Assembly: GCF_013019105.1 (NCBI RefSeq)
Contig: NZ_BLTE01000001.1
Coordinates: 186,001-250,000 of the forward strand
Source: Fundidesulfovibrio magnetotacticus
GTDB lineage: Bacteria; Desulfobacterota; Desulfovibrionia; Desulfovibrionales; Desulfovibrionaceae
Direction of reading: 5' to 3'
DNA: 64,000 nt
Part shown: positions 1 through 10,343 of the stretch, one piece after another
How positions within the stretch are numbered: the first letter of the stretch is position 1
Layout of the letters: the number at the start of each line of letters is the position of its first letter
Translations under genes and position numbers: made by a program
The notes under the pieces: model-generated
The model's database searches: none
What the model was told of the DNA's origin: nothing
The model's input: only the letters and a program-made list of their open reading frames with translations

Positions 1-1
1 G

Positions 2-1360
<1,359 letters not shown>

Positions 1361-1513
1361 CCGGACCCGGCCCCGCCTGCCGTTCCACGGCCGGTTCGTT
1401 CGCGCCTGCGCCATCGCGCGCGTGCTTTCCCCGCATGCAAAACGGGCCGGGCTTGCCCCGCGCGCCCGTCGCCCGGCGGCCTGCCACATCCGGTGTACAG
1501 TGTCACTGCTGTT

Positions 1514-1555
1514 TTGACTGAATCAGAAAACTGTCAAGTATATGCTTATACATAT
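1514..1555 (+). promoter_or_regulatory. Possible promoter with nested small palindromes
   Basis: TTGACT at 1514-1519 is followed by an AT-rich patch that stands out from the GC-rich surroundings. The patch holds an inverted repeat, GTATA (1538-1542) and TATAC (1547-1551), nested with ATATG/CATAT. The -10 match is imperfect (TATATG, 19-base spacing). It lies about 70 bases before the small gene at 1624, so it is probably that gene's promoter or operator. The assignment is inference. Confidence 0.35.
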
Positions 1556-1623
1556 CTTTTCGCTTGCTTCCATTCGGTACAAGCTATAGGTTGCACGCGA
1601 TTGCCGATTTGCAGGAGGCTTTG

Positions 1624-1923
1624 ATGATCACTCATCGGGATGTTACGTGCCTGAACAAACTGGCCCCCCTGGCCCAACTCCTGGAGATGCTCGGGGGTAT
1701 CGAACAGCCCGCCGTGCGCACCCCGGAGGTCTTCCTGGCCATGTCGCGCGATGTCTGGCGCGTTTACTGGTTCCTGAGCGCACGCCTGGGCGACGAACTC
1801 CTGGCCCACTCCGGCGCGCCCTGCGACGACGCCTACTTCGCCGCCCTCGAACGCCGGGTGGAACAAGCCCTGGAGCGCGACCACGCCTGCCTCCCCGGCG
1901 AACACTGCCGCCGCTGTGAATGA
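1624..1923 (+). CDS. Small hypothetical protein with C-terminal Cys/His tail
   Basis: This encodes 99 residues. An AGGAGG ribosome-binding site (1613-1618) sits five bases before the ATG, which is why I start here rather than at an upstream in-frame codon. The protein is acidic and helical, with no signal peptide or membrane segment. It ends in a cluster of Cys and His (CLPGEHCRRCE), which could bind metal, though this is a guess. It lies between two sensor kinase genes and may be an accessory of one of them. I do not recognise the family. Confidence 0.65.
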   Translation: MITHRDVTCLNKLAPLAQLLEMLGGIEQPAVRTPEVFLAMSRDVWRVYWFLSARLGDELLAHSGAPCDDAYFAALERRVEQALERDHACLPGEHCRRCE

Positions 1924-2128
1924 CCCTCGTCAATATTCCCCATTGCATACTACGAGCACCAGCTGTCCGCCCACGCGACGCCACGGCGCGCGTCCGGCCG
2001 TACCGGACGCCGCGCCGCATCACGGGCGCGCGTCTGCGTGGCTCTCGCGCCTTGCCTCTTGATCCCGATTGTTTTAGTCGGCAGAAAAAGCCGGAACCGA
2101 AACACCCCGGTCCGCGCCACATCATCCG

Positions 2129-3670
2129 ATGACGCACCCCCTGCAGACCTTCCCGCTCCATCAAGGCCTGGACCCGCTCTACGGCTCGCTGCCCATGGCC
2201 GTGCTCGTGGCCGGGGCGGACCAGGGCGTGCTCTACGCCAACAGCGAGTTCTTCACCCTCACGGAATGCCGTCCCTCGGATCTGGCGCTCATGAATTTCC
2301 AGGACGTGCTCTCGGTGTTCTGCCTGGGCGTCTGCGAGGACCTGGGCCAGCTCCTGGGCCGCCCGGGCTTCTGGCACGACATGGACAAACCCATCGCCAT
2401 GGCCGACGGCAGCCTGGCCTGGACGCGCGTGCGGGTGGACCCCCTGGTGGTCGAAGGGAGGGCCTGCCACCGCCTGCTGGTGGACAACGTGACCCGCTAC
2501 AAGGTGGCCATCGAGGGGCTGCTCAACCGGAAAAACCTCTACCAGTCCATCGTGGAGACCCGGCCGGACCTCATCTGCTGCTTCCTGCCCGACTGGAGCC
2601 TCACCTACGCCAACCAGGCCGCCGCGCGACACTTCGGCCTGGACCGGCAGGAGGCCGTGGGCGCGGACTTCCTGGAGCTCATCGAGCCCGACGCCCGCGA
2701 ACGCTTCAGCCGCGCCGTGGTCTCCATCACCAGCGACAACCCCATCGCCGAACTGGAGTACCAGTCGGCCCAGCCTCCCCAGGACGGACCGCCCCGCTTC
2801 CTGCGCTGGATCATCCAGGGTTTCTTCTACAAGACCGGCCACATCAAGGATTACCAGGCCACCGGCCTGGACGTGACGGGGCAGAAGGTCACGGAGTCGC
2901 AGTTCATGCACGCCGACCGCCTGGTCTCCCTGGGCACCCTGGTCTCCGAGGTGGCCCACGAGATCAGCAACCCCAACAACTTCATCATGCTCAACGCCCC
3001 CCTCGTGCTGGACCTCTGGCACGGCGTGGTCCCGGCCCTGGAGCGCCAGGCCCTCCAGGACCGGACGCCCGGCGGGCCGCCCCTGGAGGCTCTGACCCGG
3101 GACATGCCCCAGCTCCTCCAGGGCATCATCGAAGGCTCCGAGCGCATCCGGGACTTCGTGCGCCAGCTCAAGGACTACGCCCGCAAGGACATCGAGGGCG
3201 GCTACGAGATCCTCTCGGTCAACGACGTGGTGCAGTCGGCCGTGCTGCTCATGAGCAAGACCATCGGCATGCACACCAGCCGCCTGGCCGTGCGCTACGG
3301 CTCGGGCCTGCCCCTGGTGCGCGGGCGCAGGCAGCGCCTGGAGCAGATCGTGGTGAACCTCGTGCAGAACGCCTGCCACGCCCTCACCGGCCCGCACCAG
3401 GGCATCGAGATCGAGACCCTGCGCCAGGACGACACAGGCGACGTGCTCATCGAAGTGCGCGACGAGGGCGTGGGCATCCGCCCCGAGGACCTGCCCATGG
3501 TCACCGAGCCCTTCTTCTCCACCAAGCGCGACCAGGGCGGCACGGGCCTGGGCCTCTCCATCTCGCTCTCCATCGCCCGCGAGCACGGCGGACGCCTGGA
3601 GATCGCCTCGCAACCGGGCAAGGGCGCCACGGCCAGGGTGGCCCTGCCCCCCGCCGCCGGGGAGAGCTGA
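2129..3670 (+). CDS. PAS-PAS sensor histidine kinase
   Basis: This is a 513-residue cytoplasmic kinase with no membrane segments. Two PAS-like domains (about 15-125 and 130-255) precede a HisKA box with AHEISNPNN (His near 277), the N box NLVQNACHA, DEGVGI and GTGLGLS near 470. The gene ends three bases before the response regulator, so the two are co-transcribed and almost certainly form a pair. The HEIxNPxN variant of the H box is common in kinases that partner NtrC-type regulators. The start has no strong Shine-Dalgarno, so a slightly later start is possible. Confidence 0.93.
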   Translation: MTHPLQTFPLHQGLDPLYGSLPMAVLVAGADQGVLYANSEFFTLTECRPSDLALMNFQDVLSVFCLGVCEDLGQLLGRPGFWHDMDKPIAMADGSLAWTRVRVDPLVVEGRACHRLLVDNVTRYKVAIEGLLNRKNLYQSIVETRPDLICCFLPDWSLTYANQAAARHFGLDRQEAVGADFLELIEPDARERFSRAVVSITSDNPIAELEYQSAQPPQDGPPRFLRWIIQGFFYKTGHIKDYQATGLDVTGQKVTESQFMHADRLVSLGTLVSEVAHEISNPNNFIMLNAPLVLDLWHGVVPALERQALQDRTPGGPPLEALTRDMPQLLQGIIEGSERIRDFVRQLKDYARKDIEGGYEILSVNDVVQSAVLLMSKTIGMHTSRLAVRYGSGLPLVRGRRQRLEQIVVNLVQNACHALTGPHQGIEIETLRQDDTGDVLIEVRDEGVGIRPEDLPMVTEPFFSTKRDQGGTGLGLSISLSIAREHGGRLEIASQPGKGATARVALPPAAGES

Positions 3671-3673
3671 TCC

Positions 3674-5152
3674 ATGAGCGCCCTGCCCGTCCCGCCGCTG
3701 CCCATCCTTCTCGTGGACGACGAGGAGCAGGCCCTGCGCAGCTACGACCTCAACCTGCGCTATTCCGGGCTCACCAACACCATCCGCTGCGCCGACCCCC
3801 GCGAAGTGCGCTCCATCCTGGCCCGCCAGGAGGTCTCCCTGGTGATGCTCGACCTGGGCATGCCCCAGATGAAGGGCGAGGACGTGCTGGAGTTCATCAA
3901 GAAGGACTACCCGCACATTCCGGTGATCATCGTCACGGGCTACGACGAGGTGGAAACGGCCGTGCGCTGCATGCGCGCCGGCTCCGTGAACTATCTGGTG
4001 AAGCCCGTGGACCGCGCCCACCTGCTCTCGGCGGTGCGCCACGCCCTGGACTCCGGGCAGGAGGCCAGGGGCCGCGCCCCGCGCCAGGCCGAGAGCGCCC
4101 CCGGAGCCCCCGGCGGCGAGGACAGCCCCCTTGCGCGCATCGTCACGCGAAACGCCCGCATGAAGGAACTTCTGGCCTACCTGGAGGCCGTGGCCGGGTC
4201 CGACGAGCCGGTGCTGGTGACGGGCGAGACGGGCGTGGGCAAGGAGATGGTGGCCCGGGTGAGCCATGCGGCCAGCGGCCGCACGGGCAAGTTCGTGGGC
4301 GTGAACGTGGCCGGACTCGACGACGCCATGTTTTCCGACACCCTCTTCGGCCACAAGAAGGGGGCCTTCACCGGGGCCAGCGTGGGCCGCCGGGGCCTCA
4401 TCGAGGAGGCGGCGGGAGGCACGCTCTTCCTGGACGAGATCGGCGACCTGGAGAAGGCCTCGCAACTCAAGCTCCTGCGACTGCTCCAGGAGCGCGAATA
4501 CTACCAGCTGGGCTCGGACACGCTCAAGGCCATGGAGGCCAGGGTGGTGGTGGCCACCAACCAGCCGCTGGAGCGGCTCATCGACGAAGGCCGCTTCCGG
4601 GGCGACCTGTTCTTCCGCCTGCGCACCCACAGGGTGAGCGTGCCGCCCCTGCGCGAACGCCTGGACGACCTGGAGCCCCTGTGCGCCCATTTCCTCGCCA
4701 AAGCCGCCCAGCGCCTGGGCAAGCCCGCTCCCGCCGCGCCGGACGGGCTTACGGAGCTCCTGCGCGCCCACCCCTTCCCGGGCAACGTGCGCGAACTGGA
4801 GGCCATGGTCTTCAACGCCGTGGCCCTGTGCGAGGGCGAACTGGTCTCGCTGGAGCCCTTCAGGGCCTGGGTGAGGCAGGCCAGGCCCCTGGCCGGACAG
4901 GGGATTTTCCCAGGAGTCATCGGACAGGAGCCCGCCGGAACGCCGAGCGTCACGACGGCAAACGCCGAGCCGTTCGCCGTTGGCGGCGACGAGCCCGTGC
5001 CCACCCTCAAGCAGGCCGAGGAGCGCCTGATCCGCGACGCCCTGGAACGCGCGGGCGGCAGCCAGAGCCGCGCCGCCCGGATGCTCGGCATCACGCGCCA
5101 GGCCCTCAACCGCCGCCTGCTCCTCCAGAAGCGCAAGAGCCAGCTGTCCTAG
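3674..5152 (+). CDS. Sigma-54-dependent response regulator (NtrC family)
   Basis: This encodes 492 residues. The N-terminal receiver has the acidic pair in LLVDDEE, the phospho-acceptor Asp in LDLGMP (near residue 60) and the conserved Lys in VKPVD. The central AAA+ domain has Walker A GETGVGKE (near 183), the sigma-54 contact loop GAFTGA (near 230) and Walker B LFLDEIGDL. The C-terminus is a Fis-type helix-turn-helix (SQSRAARMLGITRQAL). Paired with the preceding kinase, it should open promoters used by RNA polymerase-sigma-54. No clear -24/-12 site was found next to it, so its targets are unknown. Confidence 0.95.
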   Translation: MSALPVPPLPILLVDDEEQALRSYDLNLRYSGLTNTIRCADPREVRSILARQEVSLVMLDLGMPQMKGEDVLEFIKKDYPHIPVIIVTGYDEVETAVRCMRAGSVNYLVKPVDRAHLLSAVRHALDSGQEARGRAPRQAESAPGAPGGEDSPLARIVTRNARMKELLAYLEAVAGSDEPVLVTGETGVGKEMVARVSHAASGRTGKFVGVNVAGLDDAMFSDTLFGHKKGAFTGASVGRRGLIEEAAGGTLFLDEIGDLEKASQLKLLRLLQEREYYQLGSDTLKAMEARVVVATNQPLERLIDEGRFRGDLFFRLRTHRVSVPPLRERLDDLEPLCAHFLAKAAQRLGKPAPAAPDGLTELLRAHPFPGNVRELEAMVFNAVALCEGELVSLEPFRAWVRQARPLAGQGIFPGVIGQEPAGTPSVTTANAEPFAVGGDEPVPTLKQAEERLIRDALERAGGSQSRAARMLGITRQALNRRLLLQKRKSQLS

Positions 5153-5306
5153 CGACGCGCCCCGAGGAGAGGCGGGTACGCCCGGCTTTGCCCGAACGCA
5201 ATCCGTCAGCGGGCCGTGGAGGCGGGACCTGCCGTGCCCTGCGGCGCCTTGGCCGCGCACGGTGCGGCCGTGGGGATGCCGGGCCGCTCGAACGCGTCGG
5301 CCCGGT

Positions 5307-5642
5307 TCAGCGGTTGCCGCCGGATGTGGGGTCGAAAGCGAAGTGGTTCGGGCCACTCACGACCGGACCCGAGAATTCGGGATTTCCCGGGCCGACGACG
5401 ATCCCGTTGTTTCCCGGGCCGCCGCTGGAGGGCGCTTTTTGAATGTTCCACCGGAACGTGGGGTCGAAGGAGAAGAAGTTCCCCAGTCTCGCCGGGTCGG
5501 TCCACGTCGCGCCGTCTTGTTGCAGGGCGCCGGAGAGAAGTTCTGAGGCCAGGGCGTCCCCTCCGGCAGACTGGGCCAGACAGCCGACGCACCAGGAGAG
5601 ATGCAGGACGGCCATCAATGCGAGCGAGGTCAAGCGGAGCAT
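5307..5642 (-). CDS. Small exported hypothetical protein
   Basis: This encodes 111 residues with a short hydrophobic signal peptide (about 1-23, ending CLAQS), so it is probably secreted to the periplasm; a lipobox is not convincing. The start has a GGAGG-type site (complement of 5648-5653). The mature part is rich in Gly, Pro and Asn and contains a degenerate repeat: SFDPTF near residue 60 and AFDPTS near 103. I do not recognise the family. It lies between the sigma-54 regulator and tatD, but orientation and spacing do not show an operon. Confidence 0.6.
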   Translation of the reverse strand: MLRLTSLALMAVLHLSWCVGCLAQSAGGDALASELLSGALQQDGATWTDPARLGNFFSFDPTFRWNIQKAPSSGGPGNNGIVVGPGNPEFSGPVVSGPNHFAFDPTSGGNR

Positions 5643-5776
5643 GAGTACCCTCCAGGAGGACGCCTGACCTCATCCATGACACAGGGGCCGCCCGGGGGCA
5701 AGGCAGCGGGCGGAGAAAGCAGCCGCCCCCCCTCGTGCTCCCGGCGGGCTCGGGCGCTGAACGCGGCGCGCCCGGC

Positions 5777-6619
5777 TCAGTCAAGCCCGAAGAAGCGCCG
5801 GGCGTTGTCCCCGGTCCGCCGCCAGAGGTCGGCGGTCTCCAGCCCTTTGATGCGGGCCACGGTCTGGGCCGTGAAGACGTTGTAGGCCGGTTCGTTGGGC
5901 CGTCCCCGATAGGGTTCGGGCGTCAGGAACGGCGCGTCGGACTCGATGACCAGCCGGTCCAACTCCAGGATGGACACGGCCCGGCGCAGGTCCTCGTTCT
6001 TGGAGTAGGTCACGGGGCCGGGGATGGAGACGGTGTAGCCCCGTTGGATCAGCTCCACGGCCAGGTCGGGCCCGCCGCCGAAGCAGTGCCAGAGCACCTG
6101 CTCGCCCGCGATGCCGGAATCGTCGAGCACGCGCAGGGTCTCGGCCGAGGCGTCGCGGCTGTGCACGGCCACGGGGCGGCCCAGCTCCCGGGCCATGGCC
6201 AGTTGTTCGCGGAAGAAGCGCTCCTGGACATCCGGCGGGGTGTCCTTCCAGTAGAAGTCCAGGCCGATCTCGCCCACGGCTCGCAGGCGGGGCTCTCCGG
6301 CAAAGAGGTCCCCCATGTCGGCCACGTGGCGGATGTCGGCCTCGCCCGCATCGTTGGGGTGCACACCCAGCAGGAAAAACACCTCAGGATAGGCGCTCAG
6401 GATCGGGGCGTTGGCGCAGTAGGCCTCAACGCCCAGAAACACGTTACCCAGGCGGGCGACGCCCGCGCTCCGGGCGCGCTCCAGCAGGCCCGGCAGGGCC
6501 TCGGGGTCCAGGCGTTTGTAGTCCAGGTGGGCGTGGGTCTCCACGCCGACGCACGGCAGGCCCAGGGATTCGGGCGCGGGTTTCTCTTTCTGCTTTGCCA
6601 CGCCGGGCGGGTAGCGCAC
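5777..6619 (-). CDS. TatD-family metal-dependent hydrolase
   Basis: This is a 280-residue TIM-barrel metallohydrolase of the TatD type (3'-5' DNase or other phosphodiesterase activity in characterised members). The metal-binding signature reads ETHAHLD (usually DTHCHLD), followed by GVHPND, GEIGLDFYW, HSRDA, WHCFGGG and ESDAPFLTPEPYRGRPNEP, all in family order. The GTG start used here has no obvious ribosome-binding site and the first 20 residues look non-conserved, so translation may begin later. It is divergent from the MscS-type gene, with 62 bases between them. Confidence 0.9.
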   Translation of the reverse strand: MRYPPGVAKQKEKPAPESLGLPCVGVETHAHLDYKRLDPEALPGLLERARSAGVARLGNVFLGVEAYCANAPILSAYPEVFFLLGVHPNDAGEADIRHVADMGDLFAGEPRLRAVGEIGLDFYWKDTPPDVQERFFREQLAMARELGRPVAVHSRDASAETLRVLDDSGIAGEQVLWHCFGGGPDLAVELIQRGYTVSIPGPVTYSKNEDLRRAVSILELDRLVIESDAPFLTPEPYRGRPNEPAYNVFTAQTVARIKGLETADLWRRTGDNARRFFGLD

Positions 6620-6681
6620 CGGCGGAGCGGGGGCAAGAAAAAACCGTTGCCTTGCGCGCCGGGGCCGCTACACTGCGCCCC

Positions 6682-8151
6682 ATGACCACCCCCGTGCTCG
6701 ACCTCCTGCATGCCATCGAACAGGCCAGTCCCTCCTCCCTGACCCTCGTCGGCGTTCTTTGCGGAGCCGCCCTCCTGCTCCACATCCTCCAACTGCGCTT
6801 CGCGGGCAAGGGGGCCGCCGGGGCGCTCAGCCTGTTCAAGTGGCTGTTGGTCCTGGCGGCCCTGCGCGTGCTGGAGGTGCAGGTGCTGCGCGACACCTGG
6901 GCCACCTTCATGATGGTGCTCCACGGGGTGGTGATCTGGCTGGCCTTCCGGGCGATCCTGCACGACCTCTACGCCGGGGTGTGGCTCGCGCGCATCCAGA
7001 AGCGGCCGCCCAACCGCATCCTCCTGAACCTGCTCTCCTTCGCCATGACGCTCTTCCTGGTGGCCTACGGCCTGCGCAGCGTCCTTGGCGTGGACGTAAG
7101 CTCCCTGCTCACCTCCTCGGCCATCCTCACGGCCGTGGTGGGCTTCTCCATGCAGGACACCATCGGCAGCCTCTTCTCGGGGCTGCTCATCCAGACGGAG
7201 AAGCCCTTCAAGATCGGCGACTGGATCAAGGTGGGCGAGTTGGAGGGCCAGGTGACCGAAGTCACCTGGCGCTACACCAAGCTGACCACCTTCGCCGGAA
7301 ACCAGGTGCTCCTGCCCAACAACGCCGTGGCCAAGGAGCGTGTGGTCAACTTCACCGAGCCCTTCCCGGAGGTGAGCCTGGTCGTGCCCGTGCCCGCGCC
7401 CCTGGCCGCCCCGCCCGTGCGCGTGAAAAGCTCCCTGGAGGAGGTGCTGCGCAAGGCCCCGCTGGTCTCGAAAAACCGCGCCCCGCGCGTGCGCCTGGCC
7501 GAGATCACCCTGGACCACGCCCTCTACCGCCTGGTTTTCTACGTGGACGACTACGAGGATGTCTACGCCGCGCGCAGCGAGGTGCTCTCGGCCGTGTGGT
7601 ACGAATTCCACAAGCAGGGCATCGAGTTCCCCATGGCCCGCCGTCGGCTCGTGACCGGGCCGCGCAAGGCCCCCCAGAAGCACGGCGACCTCACGGAACT
7701 CCTGAGCGGCGTGGGGCTCCTGGAGGGCATGCGCGAGGACGAACTGGAGCTCATCGTGCAGTGCGCCGCCGTGCGCACCTATCCGCCCGGGGCCTCCATC
7801 GTGGAGCAGGGACAGGGCGGGACCACCATGTTCCTCATCGCCGAGGGCGAGGTGGCCGTGGCGCGCGACGGACGCGAACTGACCCGCCTGGGACAGGGCG
7901 ACCTGTTCGGCGAAATGGCCCTGCTCACCGGCGAGCCCCGCCAGGCCGACGTGACCGCCGTGACCCCCGTGCGCTGCCTGGAACTGGACCGCGAGGCTTT
8001 CCGGGGAGTGATGGACAAGAACCCCCAGTTGGTGGCCAACGTCACCCGCGTCTTCCAGGAGCGCGAGGCCCAGATGCGCCAGGCCCCCAGGCCCGACGGA
8101 GAGGCCTCGGCCCAGGGGCTCTTCGACCGCTTCCGGCGCATCTTCTGGTAG
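6682..8151 (+). CDS. MscS-type mechanosensitive channel with C-terminal cyclic-nucleotide-binding domain
   Basis: This is a 489-residue inner-membrane protein. The first 150 residues contain four or five hydrophobic helices. The MscS core includes the pore-lining helix region (LLTSSAILTAVVGFSMQDTIGS) and beta domain (FKIGDWIKVGELEGQVTEVTWRYTKL). After about residue 340 comes a cNMP/CRP-type domain with FGEMALLTGEPRQADVTA, the phosphate-binding-cassette region. The architecture suggests ion conductance gated or modulated by a nucleotide, but binding cannot be judged from sequence. I chose the ATG at 6682 because upstream residues in this frame are low-complexity. Confidence 0.92.
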   Translation: MTTPVLDLLHAIEQASPSSLTLVGVLCGAALLLHILQLRFAGKGAAGALSLFKWLLVLAALRVLEVQVLRDTWATFMMVLHGVVIWLAFRAILHDLYAGVWLARIQKRPPNRILLNLLSFAMTLFLVAYGLRSVLGVDVSSLLTSSAILTAVVGFSMQDTIGSLFSGLLIQTEKPFKIGDWIKVGELEGQVTEVTWRYTKLTTFAGNQVLLPNNAVAKERVVNFTEPFPEVSLVVPVPAPLAAPPVRVKSSLEEVLRKAPLVSKNRAPRVRLAEITLDHALYRLVFYVDDYEDVYAARSEVLSAVWYEFHKQGIEFPMARRRLVTGPRKAPQKHGDLTELLSGVGLLEGMREDELELIVQCAAVRTYPPGASIVEQGQGGTTMFLIAEGEVAVARDGRELTRLGQGDLFGEMALLTGEPRQADVTAVTPVRCLELDREAFRGVMDKNPQLVANVTRVFQEREAQMRQAPRPDGEASAQGLFDRFRRIFW

Positions 8152-8316
8152 CCCGCGATCAGGCGCGGGAGAAAGGCCCGCCCGGCTGCCCCCTCCCGGA
8201 AAGGGATGCCATCGCGCCGTTCCCGCCCGGGTCCGGGCGGACCAAAGGCCCGGGGCGCGGACACCCGTCGCTGGGAACGTGAATCGAACAGCCCGGGCGG
8301 CTTGCGCCCCTGCCGC

Positions 8317-9456
8317 TTACAGCAGTTCCAGGAAGGCTTCGATCCTGGTCCGAAGCTGCTCGGTATCGGCCTCGGAATAGTCCGTTTCGATGTGCAGCGT
8401 CCGCAGGCCGTGTTTGCCCAGCATGTGCCCCTGCACCATGGGCGATTCCACGTTGTAGGTGTGGCAGCACTGCCAGGTGAGATCGACCACGCCTTCCGGC
8501 CTGTATTCTTCCGTCAACCGGTCGAGCAGGGAGAGCCTGCCCGCATTGGGCGTCATGACGGAGCAGGGGATGCACAGGGTGCGCCGCGCCAGCGCCACCA
8601 GGGGGTCGCCCGACTCGTCCGCCAGAAGGTCGAAGCTCTTCACGCCCGAACAATTCTCGGCGGCCACCACCACGGCCCCGCTTTCTTCGAGCAGCCGCAC
8701 CACCTTCTCCGACCCACGCCCCACCGGGCAGCCGGTCAGGAGGATCCGCCTGGCCCCCGTCGCCACGCCGGACTGCCCGGCACGGGCCATGGCCTCCAGC
8801 TCCGCCGCCAGGTCGCGCAGCATGGCGGCGTAGGCGCGCGGGTCCGCGACGTAGCTCTTGGCCTCGCTGACGGCCATCATGTCCAGCCCGCTCAGGGGGG
8901 AGCATGCCCCCGAGGAGAGCTTGAGCACGCGCGCCAGCAGGCGGCGCACCTCGTTCTGGACCCTTATCTCCTCCCGCAGGCCGTCCTCCGTGATGCGGTT
9001 GCCGGTCGCGGACTCCAGAAACTCCTTGAACCGGCGCATCTCCTGCGTCCAGTACGCCTCCTGGGCCGCGCCCGTCGCAAAAGGAAGATGCATGATGTGC
9101 ATGGGTTTCACCGCGCCCAGGAATTCATACATCTTCTTCTTTCCGTCGCAGGTGGTTTCACCCACCAGAAGGTCCGCGGCAGCGAAGTAGGGGCAGGTCC
9201 CGGTGATCGCGTAGCCGTAGCTGGACTTGATCAGGGGGCAGAGGTTGGCCGGGAGCGTCTTTTCCGCCGCCGGGATCGGGGCCTGCTTCTTGCCGCAGAG
9301 CCCCACGGGCAGCGCCCCCGCGGCGCTGACCAGCTCCCTGGGCGCATACGTGCAGTAGATGCCGACCACCAGCGCGCCGGCCTCTTTCAGCGGTTCGATG
9401 TCCGCCAGAAAACGGTCCGCCAATCCGTCGAAGCGCTCCAGGCTTGCTGCTCTCAC
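8317..9456 (-). CDS. Double-cubane-cluster anaerobic reductase (YjiM / HgdB-like family)
   Basis: This encodes 379 residues of the 2-hydroxyacyl-CoA dehydratase (HgdB/BcrBC) superfamily. The pattern Cys35, Cys54, NLCP (73), TCPYF (88) and GETTCDGKKKMYE (103) is that of the YjiM or double-cubane cluster protein branch, not of two-subunit dehydratases. More cysteines follow (TGCPVG, AENCSG, TLCIPCS, WQCCHTYN), enough for an 8Fe double cubane. In characterised members the cluster receives low-potential electrons from an ATP-hydrolysing activator and reduces small molecules such as acetylene in vitro; the natural substrate is unknown. Its GTG start overlaps the activator stop by four bases (GTGA), indicating translational coupling. 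No second dehydratase subunit is present. Confidence 0.9.
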   Translation of the reverse strand: MRAASLERFDGLADRFLADIEPLKEAGALVVGIYCTYAPRELVSAAGALPVGLCGKKQAPIPAAEKTLPANLCPLIKSSYGYAITGTCPYFAAADLLVGETTCDGKKKMYEFLGAVKPMHIMHLPFATGAAQEAYWTQEMRRFKEFLESATGNRITEDGLREEIRVQNEVRRLLARVLKLSSGACSPLSGLDMMAVSEAKSYVADPRAYAAMLRDLAAELEAMARAGQSGVATGARRILLTGCPVGRGSEKVVRLLEESGAVVVAAENCSGVKSFDLLADESGDPLVALARRTLCIPCSVMTPNAGRLSLLDRLTEEYRPEGVVDLTWQCCHTYNVESPMVQGHMLGKHGLRTLHIETDYSEADTEQLRTRIEAFLELL

Positions 9457-10262
9457 ACTGCCTCCAGGCTTGATTGCTTGCTCAAAAGGGCCTTCCCGTG
9501 CAGGGCCGCGCCGAGCGCCCCCACGAGGTCGGGGTCCCGGGGGATCAGGGGGGCCATGCCCAGGCCCTCCTCCAACAGCCGCACGATGCACGGATTGCGG
9601 GCCACGCCGCCCGAAAAGACCAGAGGCGGCTCGCATCCGATGCGCCCGATCATGGACTGGACCCTTCCGGCGATGGCCAGGTGCAAACCCATGGCGATGT
9701 TTTCGGCGCGCTCGCCCAGGGCCATGAGCGTGGTGGCCTCGGTTTCGGCGAACACCGTGCACATGGAGCTGATGGCGATCCGCTTGTCCGCCCCCAGGGC
9801 GAACCCGCCGAACCGGTCGAGCGGCGTCTGCAACGCCGTGGCCATGAACTCCAGGAACTTGCCCGTCCCGGCGGCGCAGCGGTCGTTCATCTCGAACCGG
9901 ACCACCTTTCCGCCGGGGGTCATGGCGATGACCTTGGTGTCCTGGCCGCCGATGTCAAGCACCGTGCGCGCGGTGGGATACAGCGCCCGCGCGCCCAGGG
10001 CGTGCGCCTGGATCTCCGTGATGTCCAGCACCCGACCGAAGCGCCCCGGAACGCCGAACTCCTTCAGGAAAAGCTTGCGGCCGTACCCGGTGGCCACCGC
10101 GAGGCAGCCGCTCACGCCTTCAAGGACGGCGCGGCACTGCTTCAGCACATCGTACGTAGTGGGGACGCTCAGCGAATGCTCGACGCCTTCTTCGCCCAAC
10201 ACGACGAGCCCGATGGAGCGCGAACCGATGTCGATCCCGTAGACTCTTGAACTCATGGCCAT
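9453..10262 (-). CDS. ATP-dependent activator of the double-cubane reductase (YjiL / HgdC / BcrAD-BadFG type)
   Basis: This is a 269-residue ASKHA-fold ATPase. The actin-like phosphate loop is YGIDIGSRS near the N-terminus and the second is LDIGGQDTK. The helix-cluster-helix region is NDRCAAGTGKF, and a second cysteine lies in SSMCTVFAE; in homodimeric archerases these two cysteines per subunit hold one bridging [4Fe-4S] cluster. FSGGVARNP and GALGAALHG complete the nucleotide site. It should hydrolyse ATP to push electrons into the neighbouring enzyme. The start could be the ATG two codons further in. It is part of the five-gene minus-strand operon from 12884 to 8317. Confidence 0.93.
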   Translation of the reverse strand: MAMSSRVYGIDIGSRSIGLVVLGEEGVEHSLSVPTTYDVLKQCRAVLEGVSGCLAVATGYGRKLFLKEFGVPGRFGRVLDITEIQAHALGARALYPTARTVLDIGGQDTKVIAMTPGGKVVRFEMNDRCAAGTGKFLEFMATALQTPLDRFGGFALGADKRIAISSMCTVFAETEATTLMALGERAENIAMGLHLAIAGRVQSMIGRIGCEPPLVFSGGVARNPCIVRLLEEGLGMAPLIPRDPDLVGALGAALHGKALLSKQSSLEAV

Positions 10263-10343
10263 GTTCCGTTTCGGGCTGGAGCGTCGCCGCTCGATTCATG
10301 GATGCGGGGCCGCAGCCGGCCCCGCATTGTGCCTCCCGGCCGC

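Noticed and set aside
1643-5356. Very long minus-strand open frame (over 1200 codons) opposite the kinase and regulator genes
   Set aside because: It is an antisense shadow caused by high GC. Its translation is low-complexity, rich in Gly, Ala, His and Arg, with no domain, and the plus strand has clear proteins.
8317-9762. A longer form of the double-cubane reductase starting at 9762
   Set aside because: The extra 102 residues overlap the activator gene, are low-complexity and precede a GTG with a good GGAGG site at 9456.
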